Below, piece by piece: positions 1-10,335 of a DNA stretch of 64,000 nucleotides; the stretch's first letter is position 1, and the number at the start of each line of letters is the position of its first letter. The stretch comes from Areca catechu (Eukaryota > Streptophyta > Magnoliopsida > Arecales > Arecaceae). The notes below the pieces were generated by a model. The model saw only the letters and a list, made by a program, of their open reading frames with translations. It was not told where the DNA came from and did not search any database. The stretch covers positions 43,431,210 to 43,495,209 of the forward strand of contig CM038047.1 of NCBI GenBank assembly GCA_021397845.1, given 5' to 3'. The position numbers and the translations under genes are program-made.

Positions 1-1
1 G

Positions 2-1431
2 CTCGTCAAGGCGGGCGCGTCCAAATTCCGCCGCTTCAACATCTTCCACATCCCCCGCGGGGAGAACGCCCGTGCGGACGCCCTCTCCCGGCTGGCGACC
101 CTGCCGGACACGATGCTGGGACGCGCTCATGTGGAGCGCCTTGAGGTCCCAAGCCTCGAAGCACCGGTGGAGGTCCATCAGGTCAGCCAGGAGCCCAGCT
201 GGATGGACAAGTACGCTGCGTACATCGCCAGCGGCACCCTGCCGGAGGACCGACAGGCGGCTCGCCTCATCAGGAAGAAGGCCGTGCGGTTTGTCCTGAT
301 GGACGGGCAGTTGTATCGAAGATCCTACTCCTACCCCCTCCTCAAGTGTGTAGGACCCACAGAAGCCAAGCTTGTGCTCCAGGAGATTCACGAAGGCATC
401 TGCGGGAACCACGTGGGGGGCAGGGCATTGGCGTACAAGGCCCTCCGTCAGGGCTACTTCTGGGAAACAATGAAGGAAGACGCCGCCGACTTCGTGAAGA
501 AATGCGACCGGTGCCAGCGTCACGCCACGGTGCAGGGCCAACCCTCCAACCCAATCTCTCAGCTCTCAGCCCCCTGGCCGTTCGCCCAGTGGGGGATGGA
601 CCTCCTGGGCCCATTCCCGCCGGCGTCGGGCCAGCGGAAGTTCTTGATAGTGGCTATCGACTACTTCACGAAGTGGGTCGAGGTCGAACCCTTGGCGAGG
701 ATCACCGAAGCAAACGTCGCCAAGTTCTTCTGGAAGTCCATCGTCTGCCGCTTCGGCCTCCCCCACACTGTGGTCACCGACAACGGACGCCAGTTCGACT
801 GCCGGGAATTCGAAGAATTCTGCAGCGACCTCGGCATCAGGCATCGCTTTACCTCGGTGGCGCACCCTCAGACCAACGGGGAGGCCGAAGTCACGAACAG
901 GACCATTCTTCAGGGCCTCCGCACGCGGCTGGACCAGGCCAAGGGCAGGTGGGCCGATGAGCTTCCCAGCATCCTTTGGGCATACCACACCACCCCAAGG
1001 ACGGCTACCGATGAAACTCCATTCAACCTCGTCTTCGGAGCCGAGACAGTCATCCCGATCGAGCTCAGCCTACCCACGCTGCGCGTGGAGCAATACGACG
1101 AGACAGAAAACCCGGCCAGGATGATGCTCAACCTAGACCTTCTCGAGGAAACAAGGGACAGGGCCCGAATCCGAATGGCGGCGTACCGGCAATGTGTAGC
1201 CAGATATTACAACTCCCGGGTGCGGCCTAAGGTTTTTCGTCCCGGAGACTTGGTCCTCCGGCGCGCCGAAGCATCCCAACCACGGAATGCGGCAAGTTAT
1301 CGCCCAACTGGGAAGGCCCATATCGGGTGGCAGAAGCCCTCCCTCATGGAGCATATTACTTGGAAGAAATGGGAGGTGCCAGGTTCCCCCGGACGTGGAA
1401 CTCCTCGAACCTGAGAATGTACTACCAGTGA
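2..1431 (+). pseudogene. Gypsy pol 3' part: RNase H tail and integrase
   Basis: The frame is open from base 2, starting inside the RNase H domain. Counted from the first Met at 113, the integrase shows an HHCC zinc-binding domain (H93, H100, C131, C134) followed by the rve core with D163, D223 and E259, the DDX35E arrangement expected of a retroviral-type integrase. It would insert the cDNA in the nucleus. Compared with the integrase at 41467-42600, a one-base deletion near 1290 shifts the frame in the C-terminal domain. The original frame resumes by homology and reaches a TGA at 1429-1431. RT and the protein start are outside the window. It is called a pseudogene because of the frameshift. 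Confidence 0.88.
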
Positions 1432-1499
1432 TGTAAGGCTCCCAGTTTCTGTAACAAAGCTTCCCCACTTCAAACACTCCCTTCTAACTTCAACAAGAA

Positions 1500-1900
1500 G
1501 GCCTGCGGCATCGAGCTCAGTCCGGAGATCCTGGGCTTCGGCCTGGAAGGTGGCGCCGAACCCAGTTCGCCCACGCAAGCCCGGAGCACAGCTCAGCAAG
1601 CCGCGCAAGGCTTGAGAAAGCCGCGGCATCGAGCTCAGTCCGGAAGATCCTGGGCTTCGGCCTGGAAGGTGGCGCCGAACCCAGTTCGCCCACGCAAGCC
1701 CAGAGCACAGCTCAGCAAGCCGCGCAAGGCTTGAGGAAGCCTGCGGCATCGAGCTCAGTCTGGAAGATCCTGGGCTTCGGCCTGGAAGGTGGCGCCGAAC
1801 CCAGTTCGCCCACGCAAGCCCGGAGCACAGCTCAGAGAGCCGCGCAACGCTTGAGAAAGCCTGCGGCACCAAGCTCAGTCCGGAGGTCCCGGGCTTCGGC
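1500..1900. repeat. ~120-bp tandem repeat between pol and aORF (TatA-1)
   Basis: About 3.3 GC-rich units of roughly 120 bp, each containing ATCGAGCTCAGTCCGGA, then GGCTTCGGCCTGGAAGGTGG, then CCCAGTTCGCCCACGCAAGC. Units begin near 1505, 1625, 1745 and 1865. The array lies in the gap between two convergent genes: pol ends at 1431 and the antisense aORF ends at 2234. The same array, inverted and with more units, is at 40640-41405 in TatA-2. Open frames through it on either strand are translations of the repeat. Confidence 0.9.
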
Positions 1901-2233
1901 CTGGAGGACGATGCAGAAACCGTGTTGTCTGCGCGAGCATGAAGGCGACCCGAAGTCGGGCCCGCCTAAGGCTTGCCCTGCTGCGACGCGACTCAGCAGG
2001 CCCCATCCTTCGATTTGAGCAATGGGAGGTCCAGGCCTGCAGTTATTTCAAGTGTTCCAGACCGACATCTCAGAAAGAAAAGAAGAGAAAAGTGAGACGA
2101 AACAACGACCAAGGTTTCGATAAAGCTTAGATCTTCATTGACATAAGTAGTCGGTACAAGCTGGGAGCCCCGACAGGCCGGGACTCCCCAAAAACAAAAA
2201 CAACAGAAATAAAGCAGAGAAGACAGTTCCGGA

Positions 2234-4492
2234 TCACTGGGATGTGGGGTCGGAGCCACCTGCCGGAGGCGCGGGTGCTGCGTCCTCGACTTCTACAGCG
2301 GCCGGCTCCTGGGGCTGTTCCGGGGCCGCGGCATCGCTGGTCGACGGCGCCACAGGTGTCGCTTCGGCCGTGCCGGAAGCCCTGCTCTCACCCCTGGCCT
2401 CCTGCCACCGACTACAACTCCGCTCAGGTCCAGCTGGGGGAAGAAGGCCCCCACCTTCTCCCGGCACATCCGGAACCCCTTCAGGAAGGAGTCCACGGCA
2501 GCCTCCCAGACCTCCGACGTATACTCGTCGGAAGCCCAGAATTTGGGGACGGCCTCTTACGCTTCCCGCTTGGCCGCCTCCAGGAGCCCGTTGACGTAGG
2601 CGCTCCGGTCCTTCGCCGCGGCCGCATCTCGCCGGGCCTCCTCCAGCTGGCGCTCCAGCCATTGGGAATGGGCCTGCAGGCGGGCCTTCTCCGCCGCCTC
2701 CTCAGTTCGGCGCTGGTTGGAGGTCCGCTCCTCCGACAAGGAGGCCTCCAACTCCTTGTTCCGCTCCTCGGAACGTGCCAGGTCGGACTGGAGGGCTTGC
2801 TTGTCGGCTCGCAGCTCGGCGCCCTTCTCCAGCAAATCCTTGACGTCAGCCGCAAGCTTGCCGAGCTTCTGCTCCCGCTCGGAGTCCCTCTTGGCGTTCC
2901 CTACGAGGAAATTCCTCAGTAGGATGTCGTTCCCGATCTGCAATGGCAAAAGCGACACAGGTCAGAGCAAAGGCAGGTAAGTCTCGAGATAGGAAAAAGG
3001 AAAAGGAAGAAGCTCGGGCTTACCATGAAGAGCTGCGGAAGGATGCCGAGCAGCGCGTCCGCGTAATCCCGGCCACCCCGAGCTCGGCGGTCCTGGGCGG
3101 TGGAAGCGTACTCCATCATCTTCTCCGCCAGCCCCTGTCGATGATGACCGAATCCCGGTGGGTGATCACCGGCGCCGGGGCCTTCGGGCCGGCCCCTGCG
3201 GCAGCTGCCCCCTCAGCCGAAGCCGCAACCGACGGGCCGGCGATCGCCACAGGCAGTGCTGTCGAGCTGGCAGCAATGACGGGCCCGGCGATGGGCGGAG
3301 CGGCAGACGCTGGAGCTCTCTCTGCGGTGCCACCAGGTCGCGCGGCCGAAGTATCAGTGGCCCCGCCCTGAGGTGGCCTGGGCGGGGAAATGACGGCAAC
3401 CGGGCCGGCACGGTCGCCGCCACGACCTCCCGGCTCGTCTCCGTGCGAGCCCTCTTCGCTGCGGGCTCGTCTACCTCCACGACGTCCCGTTGGGCCGCCC
3501 CCTCCAAGAGGTTCTCCAATGAAAATTTCATCCCTGCAAGACAAAAGAGACAGAAAGTCAGCCGGCTCGGTTATGAAGAGAGGGGGGGGGGGCAGAGGTC
3601 AATGCGGGGCCAAATCTCACCGGTCTCATGGATGGGACTGATACCGGCCTCGAAAAGATTCTGCTCAGAGAGCAGAACCTCGAGCGCCGGGACCACGTCA
3701 CTCAGGAGCTGGGTATAGGACTCCTGGTCCGCCGACTCGACTCGGGAATTCCGGTTCGGGGACCGGTCCGGTTCACTCCAGGCCCAGTCGACGTCGTCGA
3801 CCGAGGCGAAGAAAAACCGGCTCTTCCAGCCCTTGACTGAGGAAGGGAGGTCGAGCCGGAGACACCTGGGCCGGGGTGAAATGTACCACCAGCCATCATC
3901 GGTGGAGCACTTCTTCAGGGTGAACAAGGCCCTGAAGAGAGAAAAACGGGCAACGAACCCGTGGAAGTGGCAGAAAACGATGAAGGAAAAGATGACCCGG
4001 ATGGCATTAGGAGCCAGCTGGGCCGGGACGAGCCGAAAGTGGCTGAGGAAGGAAAGAAAGAAAGGATGCAGAGGAAACCGAAGACCCCCAAGGAGGAAGT
4101 CTTCGTAGAAAGCTATACGGCCGGGGCCACTCATGGTGACGCGCTCCCCGGACCGCGGAGCAAACAGATGAATAGACCCCGGGATGCCATAGGCATCCCG
4201 GAGCAGAGAAAGATCGCCTTCGGTCATGGTAGAAGCATGACCGGAGGGACCGGCAGGAAGAGACGACGGAGCAGGAAGAGAAGGCAAAGCAGGAAGAGAA
4301 CGGAGGGGCACGGCAGGTGCAACCGGAGGGGACCGGATCCCCTGGGGATGCCAATGGTGACACCCCCGGTTGCAAACGCCGCCGGACCTCCTCCGGAATC
4401 ACCTCCTCATCTGAGGAGGAAGAAGATGGAGTCCTCGGCCGGGATGGACCGGCCTCGTCCGAGTTGGAAGAGACATGGCGACGGCGCGCCAT
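2234..4492 (-). pseudogene. Antisense additional gene (aORF) of TatA-1, three exons
   Basis: Matches the 'putative gypsy type transposon' family (Pfam PF04195, from memory). Its function is unknown. Exon 1 (4492-3621) starts MARRRHVSS, has a Ser/Pro-rich head, then the conserved core around MTEGDLSLLRDAYGIPGSI and PGRIAFYEDFLLGGLRFPLH. Exon 2 (3533-3024) is Ala/Gly/Pro-rich with a basic KRART patch. Exon 3 (2937-2234) is a charged coiled coil (EKGAELRADKQALQSDLARS) ending in an acidic Pro/Ala tail, stop 2234-2236. Introns 3534-3620 and 2938-3023 have GT..AG ends with pyrimidine tracts. A one-base loss near 4370 shifts the frame in exon 1. The gene is convergent with pol. Splicing is inferred from TatA-2 and TatB, which keep the same intron positions. 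Confidence 0.75.
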
Positions 4493-4984
4493 AGAAAGGG
4501 AAAGGACGAGGAAAAAATCAGAAAAGAAATGAGAAAGAACGAGGGGGGCTAGAGGAGAAGAAGGAGGCACTCACCGAAAATGCACAGACGAGCGCGAGCA
4601 ACAGGAGTTGTTAGCCTGCAGCAAACCGCCCACGAAGCAAGGGAAAAGGCCTCGTTCTGGAAAGTCCCCTCCATTTCAAACTCAGCCGACAGCGGCCGTA
4701 CCCGTCATTCCGCCTCAGGCCACTGGATGGTCGCCACGTGGGCGCACGCCCGACACCGACGCCTCGTTAGCAGAGTAACGGCCTCTGCCTCGAAGCGATG
4801 CATTGATTATGGGCAAGTGGGCGACGCGTGGCGGCTCCCCATAGGTCTTCAGCCGCATCGAGCCACGACGACGAGGATCGTGGCAATTATGATGCAAGAT
4901 CTTCGCCTCTCCACGTCATGTCCGCATTTAATCCCGACGTTCCGTTCTACGATGCCCCGATGGAACGGCGGGCTGGGGGGCAAC
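4493..4984 (-). promoter_or_regulatory. aORF upstream region and polypurine tract (TatA-1)
   Basis: Gene-free 490 bp between the aORF start and the 3' LTR. It contains CACGTGGGCG near 4735 and further ACGTG-core motifs, so it may hold the antisense promoter. No convincing TATA box is seen. The last 15 bases (4970-4984, GGGCTGGGGGGCAAC) are the plus-strand polypurine tract that primes second-strand synthesis, directly before the LTR. Confidence 0.5.
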
Positions 4985-6781
4985 TGTTACAGCCGTGACA
5001 GTGACGTGGCCAGGCTCAGGTATCGTCGAATACGAGCGAGCCACGTGTATGTTTCCCCGGCCTAGTCAGTGCCACATCCTCAAAGCCAGGATCGGCAAGA
5101 CTACACTGCACGACGACTGTCTAATGCAAACCGCCCTCGCCGAGGTCGAGCTCGGCTCGGAGTTCCTCTACCACCTCATTGGCGCCCGGGCCCGGAGGGG
5201 TCCGCTTAAGTGAGGTCGGCCAAGGTCGGGCAATTCCTTGCCGCCTCGCCAGGTGTCCACCCAGGAGGGGTCCACCGAAGTTGAGGTCGGCTGACTCTCC
5301 GCCCTTCGTCAGGTGGCCGCCTGGAGACGGGCCCACCTCGGCCGAAGCCAGGCGACCTCCTGCCACCTCGCCAAGTGTCCACCCGGGAGGGGTCCACCTA
5401 AGCCGAGGTCGGCTGATCCTTCGCCCTTCGCCCTTCGCCAGGTGGCCACCCGGAGACGGGCCCACCTCGACCGAAGCCAGGCGACCTCCTGCCATCTCGC
5501 CAGGTGTCCACCCAGGAGGGGTCCACCTAAGCCGAGGTCGGCTGATCCTTCGCCCTTCGCCAGGTGGCCACCCGGAGACGGGCCCACCTCGGCAGAAGCC
5601 AGGCGACCTCCTGCCACCTCGCCAGGTGTCCACCCAGGAGGGGTCCACCTAAGCCGAGGTCGGCTGATCCTTCGCCCTTCGCCAGGTGGCCACCCGGAGA
5701 CGGGCCCACCTCGATCGAAGCCAGGCGACCTCCTGCCATCTCGCCAGGTGTCCACCCAGGAGGGGTCCACCTAAGCCGAGGTCGGCTGATCCTTCGCCCT
5801 TCGCCAGGTGGCCACCCGGAGACGGGCCCACCTCGGCCGAAGCCAGGCGACCTCCTGCCATCTCGCCAGGTGTCCACCCAGGAGGGGTCCACCTAAGCCA
5901 AGGTCGGCTGATCCCTCGCCCCTCGCCAGTTGGCCCCCAGAGACGGGCCCAACTCAGCCGAGGTCAGACCGCTCGTACGGCGAGGGCCCTGGGGAGAGAG
6001 ACGGGCCCCGAGGCCATCTCTCGGGCCGTACGAATCCCAGACGGCGTCCTGTACGGAGGGCGGCGGCACGCGGAACACCACTAGCATCGGCCCGACAGGT
6101 CCCGCAGCCGAGAGACGCAACCCTGACGACACAGGCCCCATAGATAGATGGCGCCCACGCTTGGGGAAGAGGGCGCTCTCACTGGGCCCGAGGCCTGACC
6201 GGCCGCCCTGCCAGCGCCGCCCTCCCCTCTTTCTCTTCTGTCTTTGCCTTTCCCATGCTGGGCCCGGCGGACGAGGTCGGAAAGCCGCCTGGCACCCTTC
6301 ACCGAAAAGGGAAAAGAGAAGAGGACGGGGGAGGGGAGTTTCCGAGACGGAAAAAGACAAATGCGCGACGGAAGGGGATAAAGAAGGAAGAATCTGGGGA
6401 CGACAAGGTAAGCCAATTAGCCTGGGGACAAGGAGGAAGCACCGGCACTAGGCCTTGCTCCGAGGGAGAAACCAGGAATCCCGAGAGGGGAACACTGGGC
6501 GTGAGCTCGACAAGGAGGCCCAGCCGAGATTCTGGTCCCCAGAGCGTTTCCTTCACCAGTTAACTCTCTAAGTCTGGAACCCTTTAGAGGGTCCGGCTGG
6601 AGAGTCTGTTCTTTCTCGTCGTCTACTGACTTGACCGTCGGAGCTCCCTCGCCGGGATCCCCGGCCAGGGTCCTCTAACCCCTTTGTTGCAGGTTCTCCA
6701 CGGGAAGGGAGGCTCCCTCACCGGGCGGTCAGGAAGGATCGTCTGATCCGAGGCACAGGCGCGGCGGCGAGAGCGGCAACA
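4985..6781 (+). repeat. 3' LTR of TatA-1
   Basis: 1,797 bp, TGTTACAGCC at the start and GCGGCAACA at the end. It is preceded by a polypurine tract and is homologous over its length to the two TatA-2 LTRs (1,794 and 1,803 bp, inverted here). It carries a tandem array in the first half and a C/T-rich, then purine-rich segment (6200-6420) in the second. Open frames inside are repeat translations. Confidence 0.9.
5205..5925. repeat. ~122-bp tandem array inside TatA-1 LTR
   Basis: About six GC-rich units, each with CCAGGTGTCCACCCAGGAGG, GTCCACCTAAGCCGAGGTCG, and CAGGTGGCCACCCGGAGACG. Some units differ by short indels, such as the doubled CGCCCTTCGCCCTTCG near 5421. The array lies in the 5' third of the LTR (U3), where enhancer repeats are common in other retroelements. 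Both strands read as long open frames only because the period is close to a multiple of three. Confidence 0.9.
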
Positions 6782-8483
6782 CAGCGTATGGAGAAGGGAA
6801 AGTGTACTTAACTCTAAACGGGGTCCCCCGAATGGAGGAATCGGAGAAGCAGCGTATCGAGAAGGGAGAGTGTACTTAGCTCAAAACGGGATCCCCTGGG
6901 CATCTTATATAGGCGTGCAACAGTCCAAAATCCGTTAGGAAGGAGTTCGAAAAAGATTGATTTGCCTCCAGGAAGATCTGGAGAGTGGCCACGTGGCATC
7001 TGGATAGAGTAGCATTGTGGGAGTAATGGAGCAGTATTGCTGATGTGGTATGAGTTCGTTACAATAGAAGAGATTTTTGGACTTCTCTATGTCCTGAAGT
7101 GGGTCGGTCGGACGCCGACCGAGAGGGCCAATCGGTACTTCGAGGGAGGGTGTCCGAAGGAGAACAGCGGGTTGGATCTTAGCAGGAGCGGGCCGTCGGA
7201 TCTCTACTCCATTGGATCGGACTTCCGAAGGAGAACGGTGGGTCGGACTTTCAATAGGAGGGGCCGACGGATCTCAGCAAAAGTGAGTTGTTCGGACCTC
7301 TCTTTCTGTGGATCGGTCGGGCCCTTGAAGCGGTCCGGTTCATATGGTGAACCGGTGGGGTATAACGGTAGTGTTCAGTGGCTGGCAGGGATACTGAGTT
7401 TTAATTGGATACGGATGCTGCCCAAGCTGCCTCAGCCTTACACATTCCAACCCTGCTAAGGGTACATCTAAGGTTGCATCGTATGGCATCTGCGGTCAAT
7501 CATGTTGGGCTCACGTCTATTATCAAGCTTAATAAATATAATGATAAAAATTTCGATGCCGTCCTTACAATGTCATATACTTTCCAGTGGTCGTCTCATG
7601 GCCTAGATGTCGTTGGCCAAGCTGATCAGGTTGATGGGCTCAGATTTAGGGAGCATGTTAGGCTGTTCATGTGTAACATTAGAAAACAAACCCCATCTTT
7701 TTTTTTTTCTTTTTTTCTTTTTTTTTTTTTGATAAGACGGATGCTTCAACCAATTACTCTCAAGATTCGAGAGTAATTCTTAACACTATGGAAGCAAGAT
7801 GCAAGCAAGAAGGCTGAAAAAAATGAGGCAATTACGGACATGGATACTGGAACATGAACATGGTCAGCAATGCAAGTGACCGGCTAAACAGTTCATGTCT
7901 ATGTTATTGCTTTTCAAATAACAATGTAGAGTTCACACATCTTATCCGTAAAAGGCCAACAAAAAAAAGGCATAGTTTGAGTTAAGCACTTGTTATCCCA
8001 AATAATTGCTACAAAATTTAGCTTAGAATCTTGATCACTGGGTAGGACCATGGTTGCACAATCAAATAGTAGCCAAAATCATCCTACAAAGCAAACTTTT
8101 GGAAATGTTTAGGGTAGAGATGATAGCTTCTTTTACGATTTATGCTTGATTTTCAACCCTAGTCGCAACCTGATCCTCTAAAGATCTGGCAAGGGACAAC
8201 AGCCTAAGAATCTGAAAATATGCGGCCTACTTGCTATCGTAGCTCAACGGTCTAATTAAGCTAGATTGGTACAGATGTATTCTCGTAGGAGATAAATTAT
8301 CTATCCTATGTTGGGGACAATAAGAATAAAAGTTTCCTGTTCAAAGATTGGATCAAGGCTGTTTCACATTTGGTTACAGAGATTTTTTTTTTTTAAAAAA
8401 AAAAAAAAGTAGCAGAGAAGCTATCTCTTCGCATTGTCTCTTTTGGTTTGTAGCGGATCACTGTCTTTTTTTTAAATAATTTG
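6782..8483. other. Non-coding flank between TatA-1 and TatB
   Basis: No gene is supported. 6782-6905 holds two imperfect copies of a ~58-bp block (CAGCGTATGGAGAAGGGA and CAGCGTATCGAGAAGGGA) followed by TATA-like CTTATATAGG at 6903, so it looks like a piece of an older LTR that TatA-1 landed in. 7080-7400 is a GC-rich LTR-like segment with repeated GGATCGGACTTCCGAAGG-type words. 7695-7735 is a poly-T tract followed by a perfect 10-bp-stem inverted repeat (7752-7778). 7800-8480 is AT-rich single-copy-looking sequence with a T-run/A-run pair near 8383-8410. Confidence 0.5.
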
Positions 8484-9832
8484 TATTGCCGCCAAGATCA
8501 TCATGGCCTGTAGCTGCTGTCGGTGTCGGAGTGCATGACCTGATGCTCATGGGAGGTCCCGTCCTGCAAGACCTGCAAAAACTGGGTTAGTGACCCAGGT
8601 CGGGGATTCCGGCGGGGGCACTCAACGGTCAAGTCAGTGACGATCCAGGAAAACAGATCCTCCTGGTCGAGCCCCTCTTGATGGACTCTACGTTAGGAGG
8701 AGTTAATGGTATGAGAATAAGATGAGAGTGTGTAGGAGGATGACGGCAAAGCTAGAGGGATTCTCTGCGTAACCACTCCTCCTTTGTTTTCTTAGAGTGG
8801 TGGTGGTGCGTCGCTCTCCTGGTTGAGCTTGCCCTGGTGTTTGTTGGTATTGCTTGTATTTTTTCGAGTTGAGTTACCTCCCCCTCTCAAGGATGTCGAT
8901 CGTTCTTTGTAGTCAAGGTTACCGTTGGGCGCTTGTCTTGGGATCCTCGCTGGACTGGCAGGCGCGTGCGACGTGTCCCGTGTTGTGGACGGGACGTCTT
9001 TCCCAATTCATGCTAAGGGAAGCTGTCATGTGCTCTAACATTCCTTCTGGTCGCTCCATTTTGGGAAGTTTGGCAGTGCCTCGATCGGGGGGCTGCCACC
9101 CCTGGGATTCGAATCTCCTGGTTGACTTTCCCTTCCGGGCGGTTTAGGTGGTTGGTGGAGGGTGCAACGTCTCGAATGGAGGGCTCCTTCCTTTTTTGGT
9201 GTAAGTGGTAGCCGCGGGTAGTTATTGCGGCCTGGTGGGCGTCTGGCTGCAATCCTCGGGCGGCTCGCCGGCGTCCTGGGTGACGGTACTGTTTCTCCGC
9301 CCGTTGTTGCCTTTACCCGAGTTGGAGGCCGAGCGGGGGAGGCCGGGCTCGATCTTAAGGAGGACAGGTGGTGGCTCCAGTCCAGAGGGTTCGACCTCGG
9401 AGAGAGATTCCACGTGGCAGAGGAGGGCTGAGTTCGACTCCGTGCACAGGGCTCGATTTCGAGGGGCTCGATCTAGAGGAGGACAGGTGGCGGCTCCGGT
9501 CCAGAGGGCTCGACCTCAGAGAGAGACTCCATGTGGCGGAGGAGGGCTGAGCTCGACTTTGCGCACAGGGCTCGATCTAGAGGAGGACAGGTGGCGGCTC
9601 CGGCCTAGAAGCCTCGACCTCGGAGAGAGACTCCACGTGGCGGAGGAGGGCTGAGCTTCGATTCTGCGCACAGGGCTTGATCTGGCGGAGGTCGGAGCTC
9701 GGCTCGGTGAAAGGCCCCGTTGTTCTGAGGGAGCTCAACCCGGCCAAGGAGTCAGGTTAGAGTACCTGACATGGCTGTCTTTCCTGACGTGGTGTCTGAT
9801 AGCTGTTCCACGTCAGTGATCCTGCCACATCA
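8484..9832 (-). repeat. 3' LTR of TatB with internal repeats
   Basis: 1,349 bp from TATTGCCGCC to GCCACATCA. The left end reads TA rather than TG, and the 5' LTR copy at 18099 reads the same, so the variant predates insertion. 9350-9690 contains about three ~110-bp imperfect units with GGAGGACAGGTGGCGGCTCC and GAGAGAGACTCCACGTGGCG. The reverse-strand purine tract GAGTGGGGGGCAAA abuts its right edge (9833-9846). Confidence 0.88.
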
Positions 9833-10335
9833 TTTGCCCCCCACTCCCAAGGCTTGTTAGTGCACGGCGCTCGAGTCGAAGGGAGTAAATGTACTGCTGA
9901 CGTGGAAAGGTGAAAATCCAGCGCAATGATGGCCGTGATTGCCGATGCTTCGCGGAACAGTCCCCCAGGCCATTGCGGGGGCGCCATGTGGCCACGTCCG
10001 AGGAGAAGTTAATGCCGGCACGAAATCCAGAATGGCCGGAACACCTTTCTCACCGATGGCTGACACATGGTGTCAATCCATTGGCGAAGAGGTTGTAACG
10101 GTACGGATCCGCTGGGTCTTTTCGAAATGAAAAGAAAGTTTTTACTCAAAACATCCATTCTTTCAAATCCTTCGCGCCTGTTACAGTATCCGGACCTTCC
10201 CTTCTTCACGATTTGCTTCTGCCCCCCTAAGGAATCAGGTTGGTCTCCCTTCTTTCTTCCTTCTCACTGTGGTAGGGCTCCTCTCCCCAGTCTAGGATCT
10301 CCTGCAAACCAAGTCCAACTTTCCTCCTCCTTAGG
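9833..10335 (+). promoter_or_regulatory. Region between TatB 3' LTR and aORF start
   Basis: 500 bp without a gene. It begins with the reverse-strand polypurine tract (9833-9846). GC-rich sequence with GACGTGG and CCACGTCC (ACGTG cores) follows, then a T/C-rich leader running into the aORF ATG at 10336. It corresponds in position to 4493-4984 and 37546-38030 in the TatA elements, so it is the likely aORF promoter and leader. No clear TATA box. Confidence 0.4.

Larger units (their letters stand above)
1..6781 (+). mobile_element. Ty3/Gypsy Tat-lineage element TatA-1 (5' part outside window)
   Basis: Right-hand part of a plus-strand Tat-type Gypsy retrotransposon. Seen in order: RNase H tail and integrase (2-1431), a tandem-repeat spacer, an antisense three-exon additional gene, a purine tract, and a 3' LTR starting TGTTAC and ending GGCAACA at 6781. 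The same order occurs in the complete relative at 35752-48796, which is in the opposite orientation, and that relative supports every boundary. The 5' LTR, gag, protease and RT lie left of the window, so its TSD cannot be checked. Confidence 0.9.

Noticed and set aside
7037..7776. Host gene exon at 7405-7776
   Set aside because: No recognisable domain, runs into a poly-T tract, and overlaps LTR-like sequence; no splice structure that I could support.
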